A stretch of 17,640 nucleotides of DNA from NCBI GenBank assembly GCA_002427055.1, contig DIPA01000066.1, forward strand, positions 8,321 through 25,960, given 5' to 3'. The notes under the pieces are model-generated. The model saw only the letters and a list, made by a program, of their open reading frames with translations. It was not told where the DNA came from and searched no databases. Position 1 is the stretch's first letter; the number at the start of each line of letters is the position of its first letter. Both the position numbers and the translations under genes were made by a program. Of the stretch, positions 1 to 6,411 are shown in pieces. Source of the DNA: Firmicutes bacterium UBA5500. GTDB taxonomy: Bacteria; Bacillota; UBA994; UBA5500.

Positions 1-40
1 GCCAACGTCCTAGGACGTTGGCTTGTGGAGCCAAGTTTTC
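1..40. terminator. Overlapping hairpins at the window edge, possible terminator
   Basis: Positions 1-22 are a perfect 22-bp palindrome with arm GCCAACGTCCT. Its right arm overlaps a second hairpin, TTGGCT (18-23) with AGCCAA (29-34) and loop TGTGG, followed on the plus strand by GTTTTC. The two folds are mutually exclusive. They lie just past the stop of the minus-strand sirtuin gene, so they may end that operon, or a plus-strand gene arriving from the left. The T-run expected for minus-strand termination would fall outside the window, so its direction cannot be decided here. Confidence 0.35.
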
Positions 41-51
41 TCTCGCAACTC

Positions 52-684
52 CTAGTTGGGTAACAGTCTCTGCTCACGTAGCCAACGCGGGACTTCTATC
101 TCGGCTGCATCATTGATGATTTTTACAGGTACTCGCAAACGGCGCGCGAACTCGGGCAAGTAGCAAGCGGGAGCTACCTGCAAACTTGTTCCGATTACTA
201 ACAACCAATCAGCACCAGATAATAGCTCTATAGCAGTATCAAAGCCATGAGGTACTTCTTCAAAAAGAACAACGTTAGGCTTGAGAATCTGTTGGTCGAC
301 AGGGCAATGAGGGACACCGGCTGCAACTCGCCGGTCCTTAGCTGCATAGAGGGTCCCACAGGCTTCGCAAATTAGCTCGCGCAGATTACCGTGCAACTCC
401 AAAACATCTTGGCTCCCAGCTGCTTGGTGCAGGCCATCAATGTTCTGCGTAATTATTGTGGCACCTGCCTGGGCTAAAGCTAAATGGGCAGCGTTAGGTT
501 GTGCCTCCTGCCAAGGAGTCAGGCCTTCCCAATAATAGTTATAAAACTCCTCTGGATAACGAACAAAGAAGGATTTAGTCAAGAGTTGTCTTACAGGCCT
601 ACCACGCCAAGTATCTTCGCCAAAAGTAGGCAAGCCACTAGCTACGCTGATGCCAGCACCGGTTAGAGCAACGATACGGGACAT
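52..684 (-). CDS. Sir2-family NAD-dependent protein deacylase (divergent)
   Basis: A sirtuin-like protein of 210 residues, slightly short for a bacterial sirtuin (usually about 230-250). Sirtuins remove acyl groups from lysines using NAD+, giving nicotinamide and O-acyl-ADP-ribose. Visible motifs are the Rossmann GAGIS (residues 9-13), TQNIDGLH (79-86), catalytic His98 in LHGN, and GTSLQVAP (165-172). Two conserved places are unusual. The loop normally reading FR after the GAGIS segment reads FGEDTWRG. The zinc site has CEAC (Cys106, Cys109) but the second pair is CPVD (Cys127, Asp130) instead of CxxC. The start is an ATG with an excellent AGGAGGTGA seven bases upstream. The gene lies 58 bp after korD on the same strand and may be the last gene of the kor operon. 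The family is clear; the acyl specificity is not readable, and activity needs testing given the two substitutions. Confidence 0.85.
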   Translation of the reverse strand: MSRIVALTGAGISVASGLPTFGEDTWRGRPVRQLLTKSFFVRYPEEFYNYYWEGLTPWQEAQPNAAHLALAQAGATIITQNIDGLHQAAGSQDVLELHGNLRELICEACGTLYAAKDRRVAAGVPHCPVDQQILKPNVVLFEEVPHGFDTAIELLSGADWLLVIGTSLQVAPACYLPEFARRLRVPVKIINDAAEIEVPRWLREQRLLPN

Positions 685-742
685 CTTCTCACCTCCTATA
701 CTATCCCTATTTTAGCATAGCAACAGTTAGGAGGTATGCGGC

Positions 743-1015
743 CTAAGACTTACCCTTAGCTGGCTTCGTTATCTGTACATAAATAGCTGCATCGGGGCAG
801 TGCAGCATACATTGCCTGCAAACAATGCAACCTGACGCTTCGACCCTGACACGCAATGTGCCGTAGTTAGCCGGCTGATCGGACCACGAGATAACACGAG
901 TCGGGCACTTCTCAATACACAGCCCACAGCCTTTACATAGCTCTGGGTAAACTGTCCAGGTTCCTCGTGGTGCCTGGTACCGTTCACCGACGAAACCTTG
1001 CTCTTGCTTGTTCAC
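743..1015 (-). CDS. korD: 2-oxoacid:ferredoxin oxidoreductase, delta (2x[4Fe-4S]) subunit
   Basis: A 90-residue ferredoxin-like protein with two classic CxxCxxCxxxCP motifs: Cys27/30/33/37 followed by Pro38, and Cys63/66/69/73 followed by Pro74. Each should bind a [4Fe-4S] cluster. In four-subunit oxidoreductases of this family the delta subunit carries electrons from the thiamine site to external ferredoxin. The GTG start overlaps the korC stop in a GTGA junction, implying translational coupling, and GAGGAGGG lies about ten bases upstream. It is the last of four adjacent subunit genes in the order alpha, beta, gamma, delta. The complex family is secure; naming it kor rather than vor or por rests on resemblance of the alpha and beta chains and is an inference. 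Confidence 0.88.
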   Translation of the reverse strand: MNKQEQGFVGERYQAPRGTWTVYPELCKGCGLCIEKCPTRVISWSDQPANYGTLRVRVEASGCIVCRQCMLHCPDAAIYVQITKPAKGKS

Positions 1016-1704
1016 CGATTAGTTTCCCTCCTCACGGCTTCAGTAACATAAGCCCAACCGCGATCTAAAGCGCGTAAATTAAGTTGCTTCAATTCAGGAT
1101 CACGGCGCAATTTGTCGCCTAGCTTGGCCAACATACCCTCCTGCACCATTGCTAGCGACAAAACTCCACTAGCGGCTAAGATGGCGCCCAGAATAATGAT
1201 GTTAAACACTCGCGGCTTCAGTTCAGCGCGAGCTATTTCAGCGGCTGGAATACCAATAGTGCGATCCGGCATTAAACCCATATCGGCTGGGGGACGGCTC
1301 GGCGCTTGGGGCTTTGAACCTACGGCTAGGCTAAAAGCCTCTGGAGCCACAGTTTCCCACGCTTGTATGCCTACCGTAGCATCAAGCAGCTGAGGAGGTG
1401 CGATAGCCGATGCCTCGTAGATGTAGAACGTATCTCTCTTAATATAGGCTAGAGTCCGCTCTACTGCCCTCTCACTTAAGGGTACCAAAATATCCGCTTT
1501 TTCGAACTTGGGGGCACCAAGCGCTTGCTCAGCTATTTGTACCATAGCTATAGATACCCCTCCCCGTTGCTCCACCCCGAAATTGGGAATGTAAATAGCC
1601 TCCTTGCCAGCCCTGAAAGCTGACTCGGCAAGGATTTCACCGATCAACTGCACTCCCTGACCACCTTCACCGGCCACCACAATACGCCAATGTTTCTTGT
1701 TCAC
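1012..1704 (-). CDS. korC: 2-oxoacid:ferredoxin oxidoreductase, gamma subunit
   Basis: A 230-residue gamma-type subunit (pyruvate/ketoisovalerate oxidoreductase, catalytic gamma domain). It helps build the oxidoreductase complex that oxidatively decarboxylates 2-oxoacids to acyl-CoA. The N-terminus has the hallmark GEGGQGVQLIGEILAES, then PNFGVEQRGG, and the C-terminal half has IPAAEIARAE and FNIIILGAILA. The protein is longer than the roughly 180-190 residues usual for this subunit; the extra length is a Pro/Ala-rich stretch at about residues 108-150, between the two conserved halves. The GTG start overlaps the korB stop in GTGA, with AGGGGGGAG upstream. Its own stop overlaps the korD start the same way. 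The family is certain; the role of the insertion is unknown. Confidence 0.9.
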   Translation of the reverse strand: MNKKHWRIVVAGEGGQGVQLIGEILAESAFRAGKEAIYIPNFGVEQRGGVSIAMVQIAEQALGAPKFEKADILVPLSERAVERTLAYIKRDTFYIYEASAIAPPQLLDATVGIQAWETVAPEAFSLAVGSKPQAPSRPPADMGLMPDRTIGIPAAEIARAELKPRVFNIIILGAILAASGVLSLAMVQEGMLAKLGDKLRRDPELKQLNLRALDRGWAYVTEAVRRETNR

Positions 1705-2474
1705 TTGTCTTCTCCCCCCTCTGCTTGGCCAGGCGTCTTAAATTCTCCGAGTGTGAAATACTTAGTCATTTCATCGTCAAGATAGCTCCAGGTTTGCTTC
1801 GCGTTGGTATGCCAGTTTGTGGGACACCCAGACAGTGCTTCCACGAAAGAAAAACCGCGTCCAGCCAACTGGTTCTCTAGGGCTTGCCGCACATATTGCT
1901 TCAAGCGCGGGTAATTAGAGACAGATCCACGAGCAACATAGGCTGAATTGCTGGTGATAGCTGCTACCATTTCCGGTCCTAGTGTCGGCTGACCAGTTGC
2001 ATCCGGGTCACGACCATAAGGCGTAGTACCCGTCGTTTGACCAGGTAAAGTGGTAGGAGCCATCTGTCCACCGGTCATGGCATAAACAGTGTTATTGGCT
2101 AAGAGCACAGTGATCTTCTCATTGCGCATGGCTGAGTTAACTAAGTGCTGCGCGCCTATGGCATAACCACCGCCGTCGCCCATATAGGCTATTACTATCA
2201 ACTCAGGATTGGCTCGTTTGGCCCCCACAACGACTGGCACTGTGCGCCCATGATGGGTCTGCACACTATCGACGTTTAAAAAATCCCAAGCTAAAAGGGA
2301 GCAACCAATGTCACAGCCAAACACGGTACGCTCTGCAATGCCTAGTTCATCGATTACTTCACCAAGCGCCTTAAGAAAAATGCCGTGCCCACAGCCTGGG
2401 CAAAATCGATGAGGTTTTGTTGCTCGGTTCCACGACGCGGGCATGGCTGGGTCATGGTCATGAATTCTCTCCAC
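1701..2474 (-). CDS. korB: 2-oxoacid:ferredoxin oxidoreductase, beta (thiamine diphosphate) subunit
   Basis: The catalytic beta subunit, which binds thiamine diphosphate and a proximal [4Fe-4S] cluster. From the GTG start at 2474 it has 257 residues. CPGCGHG (Cys25, Cys28), FGCDIGCS and a later SGCPTNW supply the cysteines expected for the cluster. GDGGGYAIG followed by NNTVYAMTGGQ is the Mg/thiamine diphosphate motif. An upstream in-frame ATG at 2519 would overlap korA by 34 bases, has no good ribosome site and adds a non-conserved leader. The GTG at 2474 has AGGAGG seven bases upstream and lies just past the korA stop, so I prefer it. Kor, Vor and related enzymes share this layout, so the substrate (2-oxoglutarate or branched-chain 2-oxoacid) is not settled. 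Confidence 0.9.
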   Translation of the reverse strand: MERIHDHDPAMPASWNRATKPHRFCPGCGHGIFLKALGEVIDELGIAERTVFGCDIGCSLLAWDFLNVDSVQTHHGRTVPVVVGAKRANPELIVIAYMGDGGGYAIGAQHLVNSAMRNEKITVLLANNTVYAMTGGQMAPTTLPGQTTGTTPYGRDPDATGQPTLGPEMVAAITSNSAYVARGSVSNYPRLKQYVRQALENQLAGRGFSFVEALSGCPTNWHTNAKQTWSYLDDEMTKYFTLGEFKTPGQAEGGEDK

Positions 2475-2485
2475 TGCTACTCCTC

Positions 2486-3583
2486 CTATCCTACTCGAGC
2501 CAAAAGTCTTTGTGCCCATTCCACAACTAACTCTTCTGTAATACCTAACCCCGGACGTAACAACCCTTCAATGGGCGCACATGTTTTCCCATATAAGCTA
2601 TCGCGTACCAAGGAGAGCAGTTGACCGTAAGCAGACTCGGCTACAAGCAGCTGCCGGCATCTCCCCGCCGCACGTTGCAATGCGGCAACTGGGAAAGGAC
2701 GCAGGGTAATCGGACGAAAATAAGCTACGTTGTAACCTGCTGACTTTAAGTGTTCGTAGGCGGCATAAACAGCACGCGAAACAACCCCGTGAGCAACGAG
2801 CAGTAAATCTGGCTCTTCGTCACCTTCCCAAGCCCATTCCACAACCTCTTCTGCCATGTGATCCCAGTCGGCTATGTGCTGCATTAGAGTTTCATAAAGC
2901 TCCTCTTCAATATTGAAAGTGTTACGATAGTGCCTAACCTGCTGCCCGTCCAACTGCTTTGAAGAACGCCCCAACATACGACTGGTGCCGTGCAACTCAA
3001 TACCTCGCTGTGCGGGATCGTAAAGTGTCACTGCTTCACGCATTTTTGCTTGATAGCCATCACCTAGAACAAAGGTCGGGAAACGATAGTTCCAGGCATT
3101 GTTGAATGCCTTAATAGCATAGTCAAACACCTCTTGATGACTCGCTGTTGAATAAACTAGGCGGTTTCCCTCCCCATTACCACCAAGACATGTTAGTCGT
3201 GTTTCTTGCTGCGAATAAATAACAGTAGCTGTCGATGGACCGCCACGCTGCTGTATAAACCAAACGGCCGGTATGCGCATCATCTCAGCCATAGAAATGG
3301 GTTCTTGCATGAGTACATTACCTGGGCCAGCCGTCGCACAAAATGATTTCCTGCCAGCCATTACCCCACCGAGGGTGGCAAATCCAGCAGAAAGTTCATC
3401 TTCCGTTTGCAGGAATCCCCTTTTGAACTTCGGTGCAAGACGGGTCCAATAATGCATGATCTCGTTTTGGGGAGTAATAGGATAGCCATACATGAATTCT
3501 GCTCCGGCAGCTAAGGCCGCCCAAGCAACAACTTCATTACCGGTCATAAAAGACCGCTGTTCAGCCTCAATAACGTTCGTCAT
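2486..3583 (-). CDS. korA: 2-oxoacid:ferredoxin oxidoreductase, alpha subunit
   Basis: The 365-residue alpha subunit carrying the pyrimidine-binding fold of the thiamine diphosphate site. Diagnostic segments are GNEVVAWAALAAGAEFMYGY and PITPQNEI near the N-terminus, ATAGPGNVLMQEPISMAEM around residues 83-101, and QQRGGPSTATV, where pyruvate enzymes carry a different sequence. The C-terminal part (LLVAHGVVSRAVYAA and onward) is the transketolase C-like domain. No fused gamma domain is present, in keeping with a separate korC. The ATG start has AAGGGGGT upstream. It follows the P-loop ATPase gene by 35 bp and its stop lies 11 bases before the korB GTG, so one transcript is likely. In the cell this enzyme would link amino-acid or 2-oxoacid oxidation to reduced ferredoxin, or run in reverse. 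Homologues are often annotated VorB or KorA; I cannot separate them by eye. Confidence 0.9.
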   Translation of the reverse strand: MTNVIEAEQRSFMTGNEVVAWAALAAGAEFMYGYPITPQNEIMHYWTRLAPKFKRGFLQTEDELSAGFATLGGVMAGRKSFCATAGPGNVLMQEPISMAEMMRIPAVWFIQQRGGPSTATVIYSQQETRLTCLGGNGEGNRLVYSTASHQEVFDYAIKAFNNAWNYRFPTFVLGDGYQAKMREAVTLYDPAQRGIELHGTSRMLGRSSKQLDGQQVRHYRNTFNIEEELYETLMQHIADWDHMAEEVVEWAWEGDEEPDLLLVAHGVVSRAVYAAYEHLKSAGYNVAYFRPITLRPFPVAALQRAAGRCRQLLVAESAYGQLLSLVRDSLYGKTCAPIEGLLRPGLGITEELVVEWAQRLLARVG

Positions 3584-3618
3584 TAATCTACCCCCTTAAC
3601 ACTGTTCAGAATGTCTCC

Positions 3619-4290
3619 CTACCAGAAAGCTGTCTGTAAGTATCGCCTAAGCGGCCAAACTGGGTTACCACATACATCGTAACCGTCCATTTGCTGGGCT
3701 ATCTCTGCTAAAGCAGGTGTAGCGATAACAGGCAAATTCAGCTCATTAGCTGCTACTTGTACAATTTGGGCACCTCTCTGCACTAGCTCCACTGTCGTTT
3801 CTGCCCCAAGATGAGTGTTATTAAGCAAACCGTGTAGAGGATTGAAAAGTTTAGCCTCTTCTAAAATAAGGTCAACGCTACTTGTCATTGGCCTAGTTGT
3901 ATTTACCACCAAATACACACCCAAGTGCGGGCAAGCCAAAGCTCCTTCAACCAGGTTAAGTACCTCGCTACCAAAAACACCGTAGCCCACGTCACATACC
4001 AGATGACCTGTGCGCAACATGGCACTTCTAGCTTGGGGATGCAGCTGCATGCCAGCCTCACCCAAGCCAAAAGTCTGAGCAGTCTCCCAAGCAATCACAT
4101 TTAGGCCTTGGCCCTCTAGCTGATGCTTGAGGGGACGTAAGGTAAAAGTAGGTTCAACCAGATCTAGATCAACCAGAGTAACCTGCTTGCCCTGCTGTCG
4201 AAGGGCTAAAGCTCTATTTATCGCAACCTCACTTTTCCCGGCGGCATATTCACCAACGAACGCTTCGACTCGCTCAACCATACCCTCCAC
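3619..4290 (-). CDS. P-loop ATPase of the SIMIBI type, function unknown, first gene of the kor operon
   Basis: A soluble protein of 223 residues. It has a Walker A motif GEYAAGKS (13-20), then TLVDLDLVEPTFTLR (38-52), where MinD/CobQ-type ATPases carry a conserved acidic segment, and a Walker B-like LVCDVGYG (97-104). No transmembrane segment or metal-binding cluster is visible. The GTG at 4290 has AGGAAGG six bases upstream. The in-frame ATG at 4281 has its only GGAGG two bases away, so the GTG is preferred. It lies directly upstream of korA on the same strand, right after the lepB terminator, and so probably heads the kor transcript. I do not recognise a named function. Placement suggests a maturation, sensing or regulatory role for the oxidoreductase, which is inference only. 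Confidence 0.8.
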   Translation of the reverse strand: MEGMVERVEAFVGEYAAGKSEVAINRALALRQQGKQVTLVDLDLVEPTFTLRPLKHQLEGQGLNVIAWETAQTFGLGEAGMQLHPQARSAMLRTGHLVCDVGYGVFGSEVLNLVEGALACPHLGVYLVVNTTRPMTSSVDLILEEAKLFNPLHGLLNNTHLGAETTVELVQRGAQIVQVAANELNLPVIATPALAEIAQQMDGYDVCGNPVWPLRRYLQTAFW

Positions 4291-4346
4291 CGCTTCCTTC
4301 CTGGCTTGCCAGTAACCATATCTTGCCCCAAAGGGGGCGATAGCAT

Positions 4347-4377
4347 AAAAAAGACTACCTCGTTTTGCGAGGTAGTC
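4347..4377 (-). terminator. Intrinsic terminator after lepB
   Basis: Reading the minus strand, GACTACCTCG and CGAGGTAGTC form a perfect 10-bp stem around a 5-base loop, directly followed by TTTTTT. It lies about 55 bases past the lepB stop and separates lepB from the kor operon. Confidence 0.92.
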
Positions 4378-4431
4378 CCAAGTATCTGTTTTTAGTTACA
4401 AAAATGGACTTTTAGAACCGTCACCAAAGGG

Positions 4432-4953
4432 TCATTTGATTAGCCGTAGGGAACGTAGCGGCCAATAGACCAGCACGGCTTGCCCCTTAATCTGGCTCTG
4501 AGCCACAAAACCAATAGATACATTGCGGCTATCGCGGCTATTTTGCCGATTATCTCCCATGACAAAGAAATGCTCAGCTGGTATTTGCACCGGCCCATAG
4601 TTATCTAGGGTAGCTTGATTCAAGTAGGATTCCTCAAGGCGTACACCATCGATAAAAACAGAGCCATCCTTGATCTCGATAGTTTCGCCAGGCAGACCGA
4701 TAACACGTTTGATGATGCTATAGCCCTCGTTAGGCAACTCCGCAACAACAACATCCCCTCGCCTAGGTGCATGTAAACGATAAACCAAGCGGTTGATAAA
4801 CAAGCGCTCAGAGTTATGCAGATTGGATTCCATTGAGGATCCTTCAACACGATAGGGTTGTACCAAAACTGCACGCAAAATCCAAGCTAATATCAAGGCT
4901 AGAATTAAGGCCTTGGCCCATTCCAATAGCTCACGTTTGACTGCCTCTTCCAA
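4432..4953 (-). CDS. lepB: Signal peptidase I
   Basis: A type I signal peptidase (family S26), which cleaves signal peptides from exported proteins at the outer face of the membrane. One N-terminal transmembrane helix (ALILALILAWILRAVLV) is followed by VEGSSME with the catalytic Ser, YSIIKRVIGLPGE with the catalytic Lys, and the conserved FVMGDNRQNSRDSR box. From the TTG at 4953 the protein has 173 residues, normal for the short Gram-positive (SipS-like) form. AGGGGTG lies six bases upstream of that TTG. The frame stays open to a TTG at 5007, but the extra codons span a strong TATAAT box, so they are probably promoter rather than coding. A GTG at 4962 is a less likely alternative. It has its own promoter and terminator and appears monocistronic. 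Confidence 0.92.
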   Translation of the reverse strand: MEEAVKRELLEWAKALILALILAWILRAVLVQPYRVEGSSMESNLHNSERLFINRLVYRLHAPRRGDVVVAELPNEGYSIIKRVIGLPGETIEIKDGSVFIDGVRLEESYLNQATLDNYGPVQIPAEHFFVMGDNRQNSRDSRNVSIGFVAQSQIKGQAVLVYWPLRSLRLIK

Positions 4954-4992
4954 ATCTTTCACCCCTAACCAGCGCAAAAACCATTCTATCCC

Positions 4993-5001
4993 ATTATAAC
5001 A
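4993..5001 (-). promoter_or_regulatory. Extended -10 promoter of lepB
   Basis: On the minus strand this reads TGTTATAAT, a perfect extended -10 element. No good -35 lies 16-18 bases upstream, as is common for extended -10 promoters. The predicted transcript start near 4986 leaves about 33 bases before the TTG start, with room for the AGGGGTG ribosome site. Confidence 0.7.
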
Positions 5002-5114
5002 CACCAATTGAGAGCATCACCCACTTCTAGTGATATACTTCAATTGATGAGGGAAAGAACTCATACGATACGCTGTGGATACACTTCTGCCCTATCTTTT
5101 ATCGAGGTATATTC

Positions 5115-6098
5115 CTATTGTAAGACGTTCAACCCCATAGCTTCTTGCACCCGCCGCAGAGTAGGTTCAGCTTCTCGCTGTGCCTTGGCTGCGCCAGCCC
5201 TCAGAATACTGTTTATCTCATCGCTAGCTAATAATTCTTTGTAGCGTGCCTGAATAGGCTCAAGAACTGCAACTACTGCGTCGATAGTGCCCTTCTTGAC
5301 CGCGCCATATCCTTGCCCGCCATAGCGCTCTTCTAAGGCAGTGACAGTTTCGCCAGAACATAACGCATGAATGACCAAGAGGTTGCTCAAACCAGGCTTC
5401 TCAATCGGATCATAGCGTACTATAGCCTCGCTATCGGTAACGGCTCGGTTGATTTTCTTCTTAATAACGTTTGGTTCATCAAGCAGATAAATATCACCAA
5501 TAGAATTAGAGCTCTTGCTCATTTTCTTATTCGGCTCTGAAAGCGACATGATACGGGCACCAACTTGGGGAATGATTGGCTCCGGTATTTTGAAAACCTC
5601 GCCAAAACGATTGTTAAAACGAATAGCTACGTCGCGTGTCAACTCTACATGCTGCTTCTGGTCTTCACCAACCGGCACTACGTCAGTCTGATAGAGCAGA
5701 ATATCAGCGGCCATCAGGGCAGGATAAGTAAATAATCCAACGGTCACGCTTTCCTGCCCTTCTGCTTTTTCTTTAAACTGGGTCATCCGACTAAGCTCGC
5801 CCATATAGCTTGTGCACTGCAACAACCAGCCTAGTTCCGCATGGGCTGGCACATGTGACTGAATAAACAGGGTGGCTTTTTGGGGATCGATGCCCATTGA
5901 AAGATATAATGCCGCCAAACTGATTGCTTGCTGGCGCAAAGCTTGTGGATCCTGAGGCACGGTCAGAGCATGTAAATCAACCACTGAGTAATAGCAATCG
6001 TACTCGTCTTGCATAGCAACAAAATGACGCATGGCGCCGAGATAATTGCCGAGGGTAAGGTTACCACTGGGCTTGACGCCCGAAAAAGCACGTTTCAA
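5115..6098 (-). CDS. trpS: Tryptophanyl-tRNA synthetase
   Basis: Class I tryptophanyl-tRNA synthetase of 327 residues, which charges tRNA-Trp with tryptophan using ATP. SGVKPSGNLTLGNYLGA is the Trp-specific form of the HIGH region and NKKMSKSS is the KMSKS loop. Length matches bacterial TrpRS (about 325-335). The start is taken as the TTG at 6098, which has GAGGAGGAG seven bases upstream and gives an N-terminus LKRAFSGVKP. The frame extends to 6146, but those codons run through the T-box terminator and leader, so they are not part of the protein. Expression is set by the T-box leader just upstream, which senses uncharged tRNA-Trp. No clear terminator is visible between trpS and lepB, so some read-through into lepB is possible. 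Confidence 0.96.
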   Translation of the reverse strand: MKRAFSGVKPSGNLTLGNYLGAMRHFVAMQDEYDCYYSVVDLHALTVPQDPQALRQQAISLAALYLSMGIDPQKATLFIQSHVPAHAELGWLLQCTSYMGELSRMTQFKEKAEGQESVTVGLFTYPALMAADILLYQTDVVPVGEDQKQHVELTRDVAIRFNNRFGEVFKIPEPIIPQVGARIMSLSEPNKKMSKSSNSIGDIYLLDEPNVIKKKINRAVTDSEAIVRYDPIEKPGLSNLLVIHALCSGETVTALEERYGGQGYGAVKKGTIDAVVAVLEPIQARYKELLASDEINSILRAGAAKAQREAEPTLRRVQEAMGLNVLQ

Positions 6099-6121
6099 CT
6101 TAAATCTCCTCCTCATTAAAT

Positions 6122-6161
6122 AAACAAACAAAAACTCCGTCCCCAATGCTCGGGACGGAGT
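6122..6161 (-). terminator. Conditional terminator of the trpS T-box
   Basis: On the minus strand ACTCCGTCCC and GGGACGGAGT form a 10-bp stem around an 8-base loop, followed by TTTTGTTTG. It lies just downstream of the antiterminator motif, 24 bases before the trpS start, as expected for T-box attenuation. Confidence 0.93.
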
Positions 6162-6367
6162 CTCTCCGCGGTACCACCCGAGTTCATTGCCTAAGCAATG
6201 CCCTCTTTGGCAACACTAATTGCCGCCTTACCCTATAACGCGGGCAACGCCAAACTAGTGGAACGCTCAGGGCCCCATTCACCGCTACTTGCCACCGCTC
6301 CTCACACCATTCGTCGGCTCGCTTAAGACAAGTATTATCGGCTACTTTTTCCCTTCAACACGTTAAT
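6122..6367 (-). promoter_or_regulatory. T-box leader (tRNA-Trp responsive) of trpS
   Basis: A T-box riboswitch that lets transcription continue when uncharged tRNA-Trp binds. On the minus strand the canonical T-box/antiterminator motif reads GGGTGGTACCGCGG (6166-6179). Stem I landmarks are visible: AGTA in AAAAAGTAGCC, the AGCGAGCCG distal segment with GGTGTGAG, and the specifier loop GTGAATGGGG, in which GAA is followed by TGG at 6275-6277. UGG is the only tryptophan codon, so the specifier agrees with the downstream trpS. An intrinsic terminator follows the antiterminator and a sigma-A promoter precedes the leader. The bulge reads UGGU; with the G discriminator usual in bacterial tRNA-Trp, the last base would make a G-U rather than a G-C pair. 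Confidence 0.95.
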
Positions 6368-6373
6368 AAATTC

Positions 6374-6402
6374 AATTTACATCCTATTCATCCTAAAGTC
6401 AA
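6374..6402 (-). promoter_or_regulatory. Sigma-A promoter of trpS
   Basis: Minus-strand -35 TTGACT (6397-6402), a 17-base spacer, and -10 TAAATT (6374-6379). Transcription would begin near 6367, at the start of the T-box leader. The -35 box lies only about ten bases past the tex stop codon. Confidence 0.8.
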
Positions 6403-6411
6403 GAATATCCC

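Noticed and set aside
2475..2519. Longer N-terminus for korB from the ATG at 2519
   Set aside because: It would overlap korA by 34 bases with no good ribosome site; AGGAGG directs initiation to the GTG at 2474.
5008..5114. Possible terminator or small gene between lepB and trpS
   Set aside because: Only a weak ATCAC/GTGAT inverted repeat without a T-run, and no frame with a ribosome site.
6099..6146. Longer N-terminus for trpS
   Set aside because: Those codons lie across the T-box terminator and the gap before the ribosome site; GAGGAGGAG fits the TTG at 6098.
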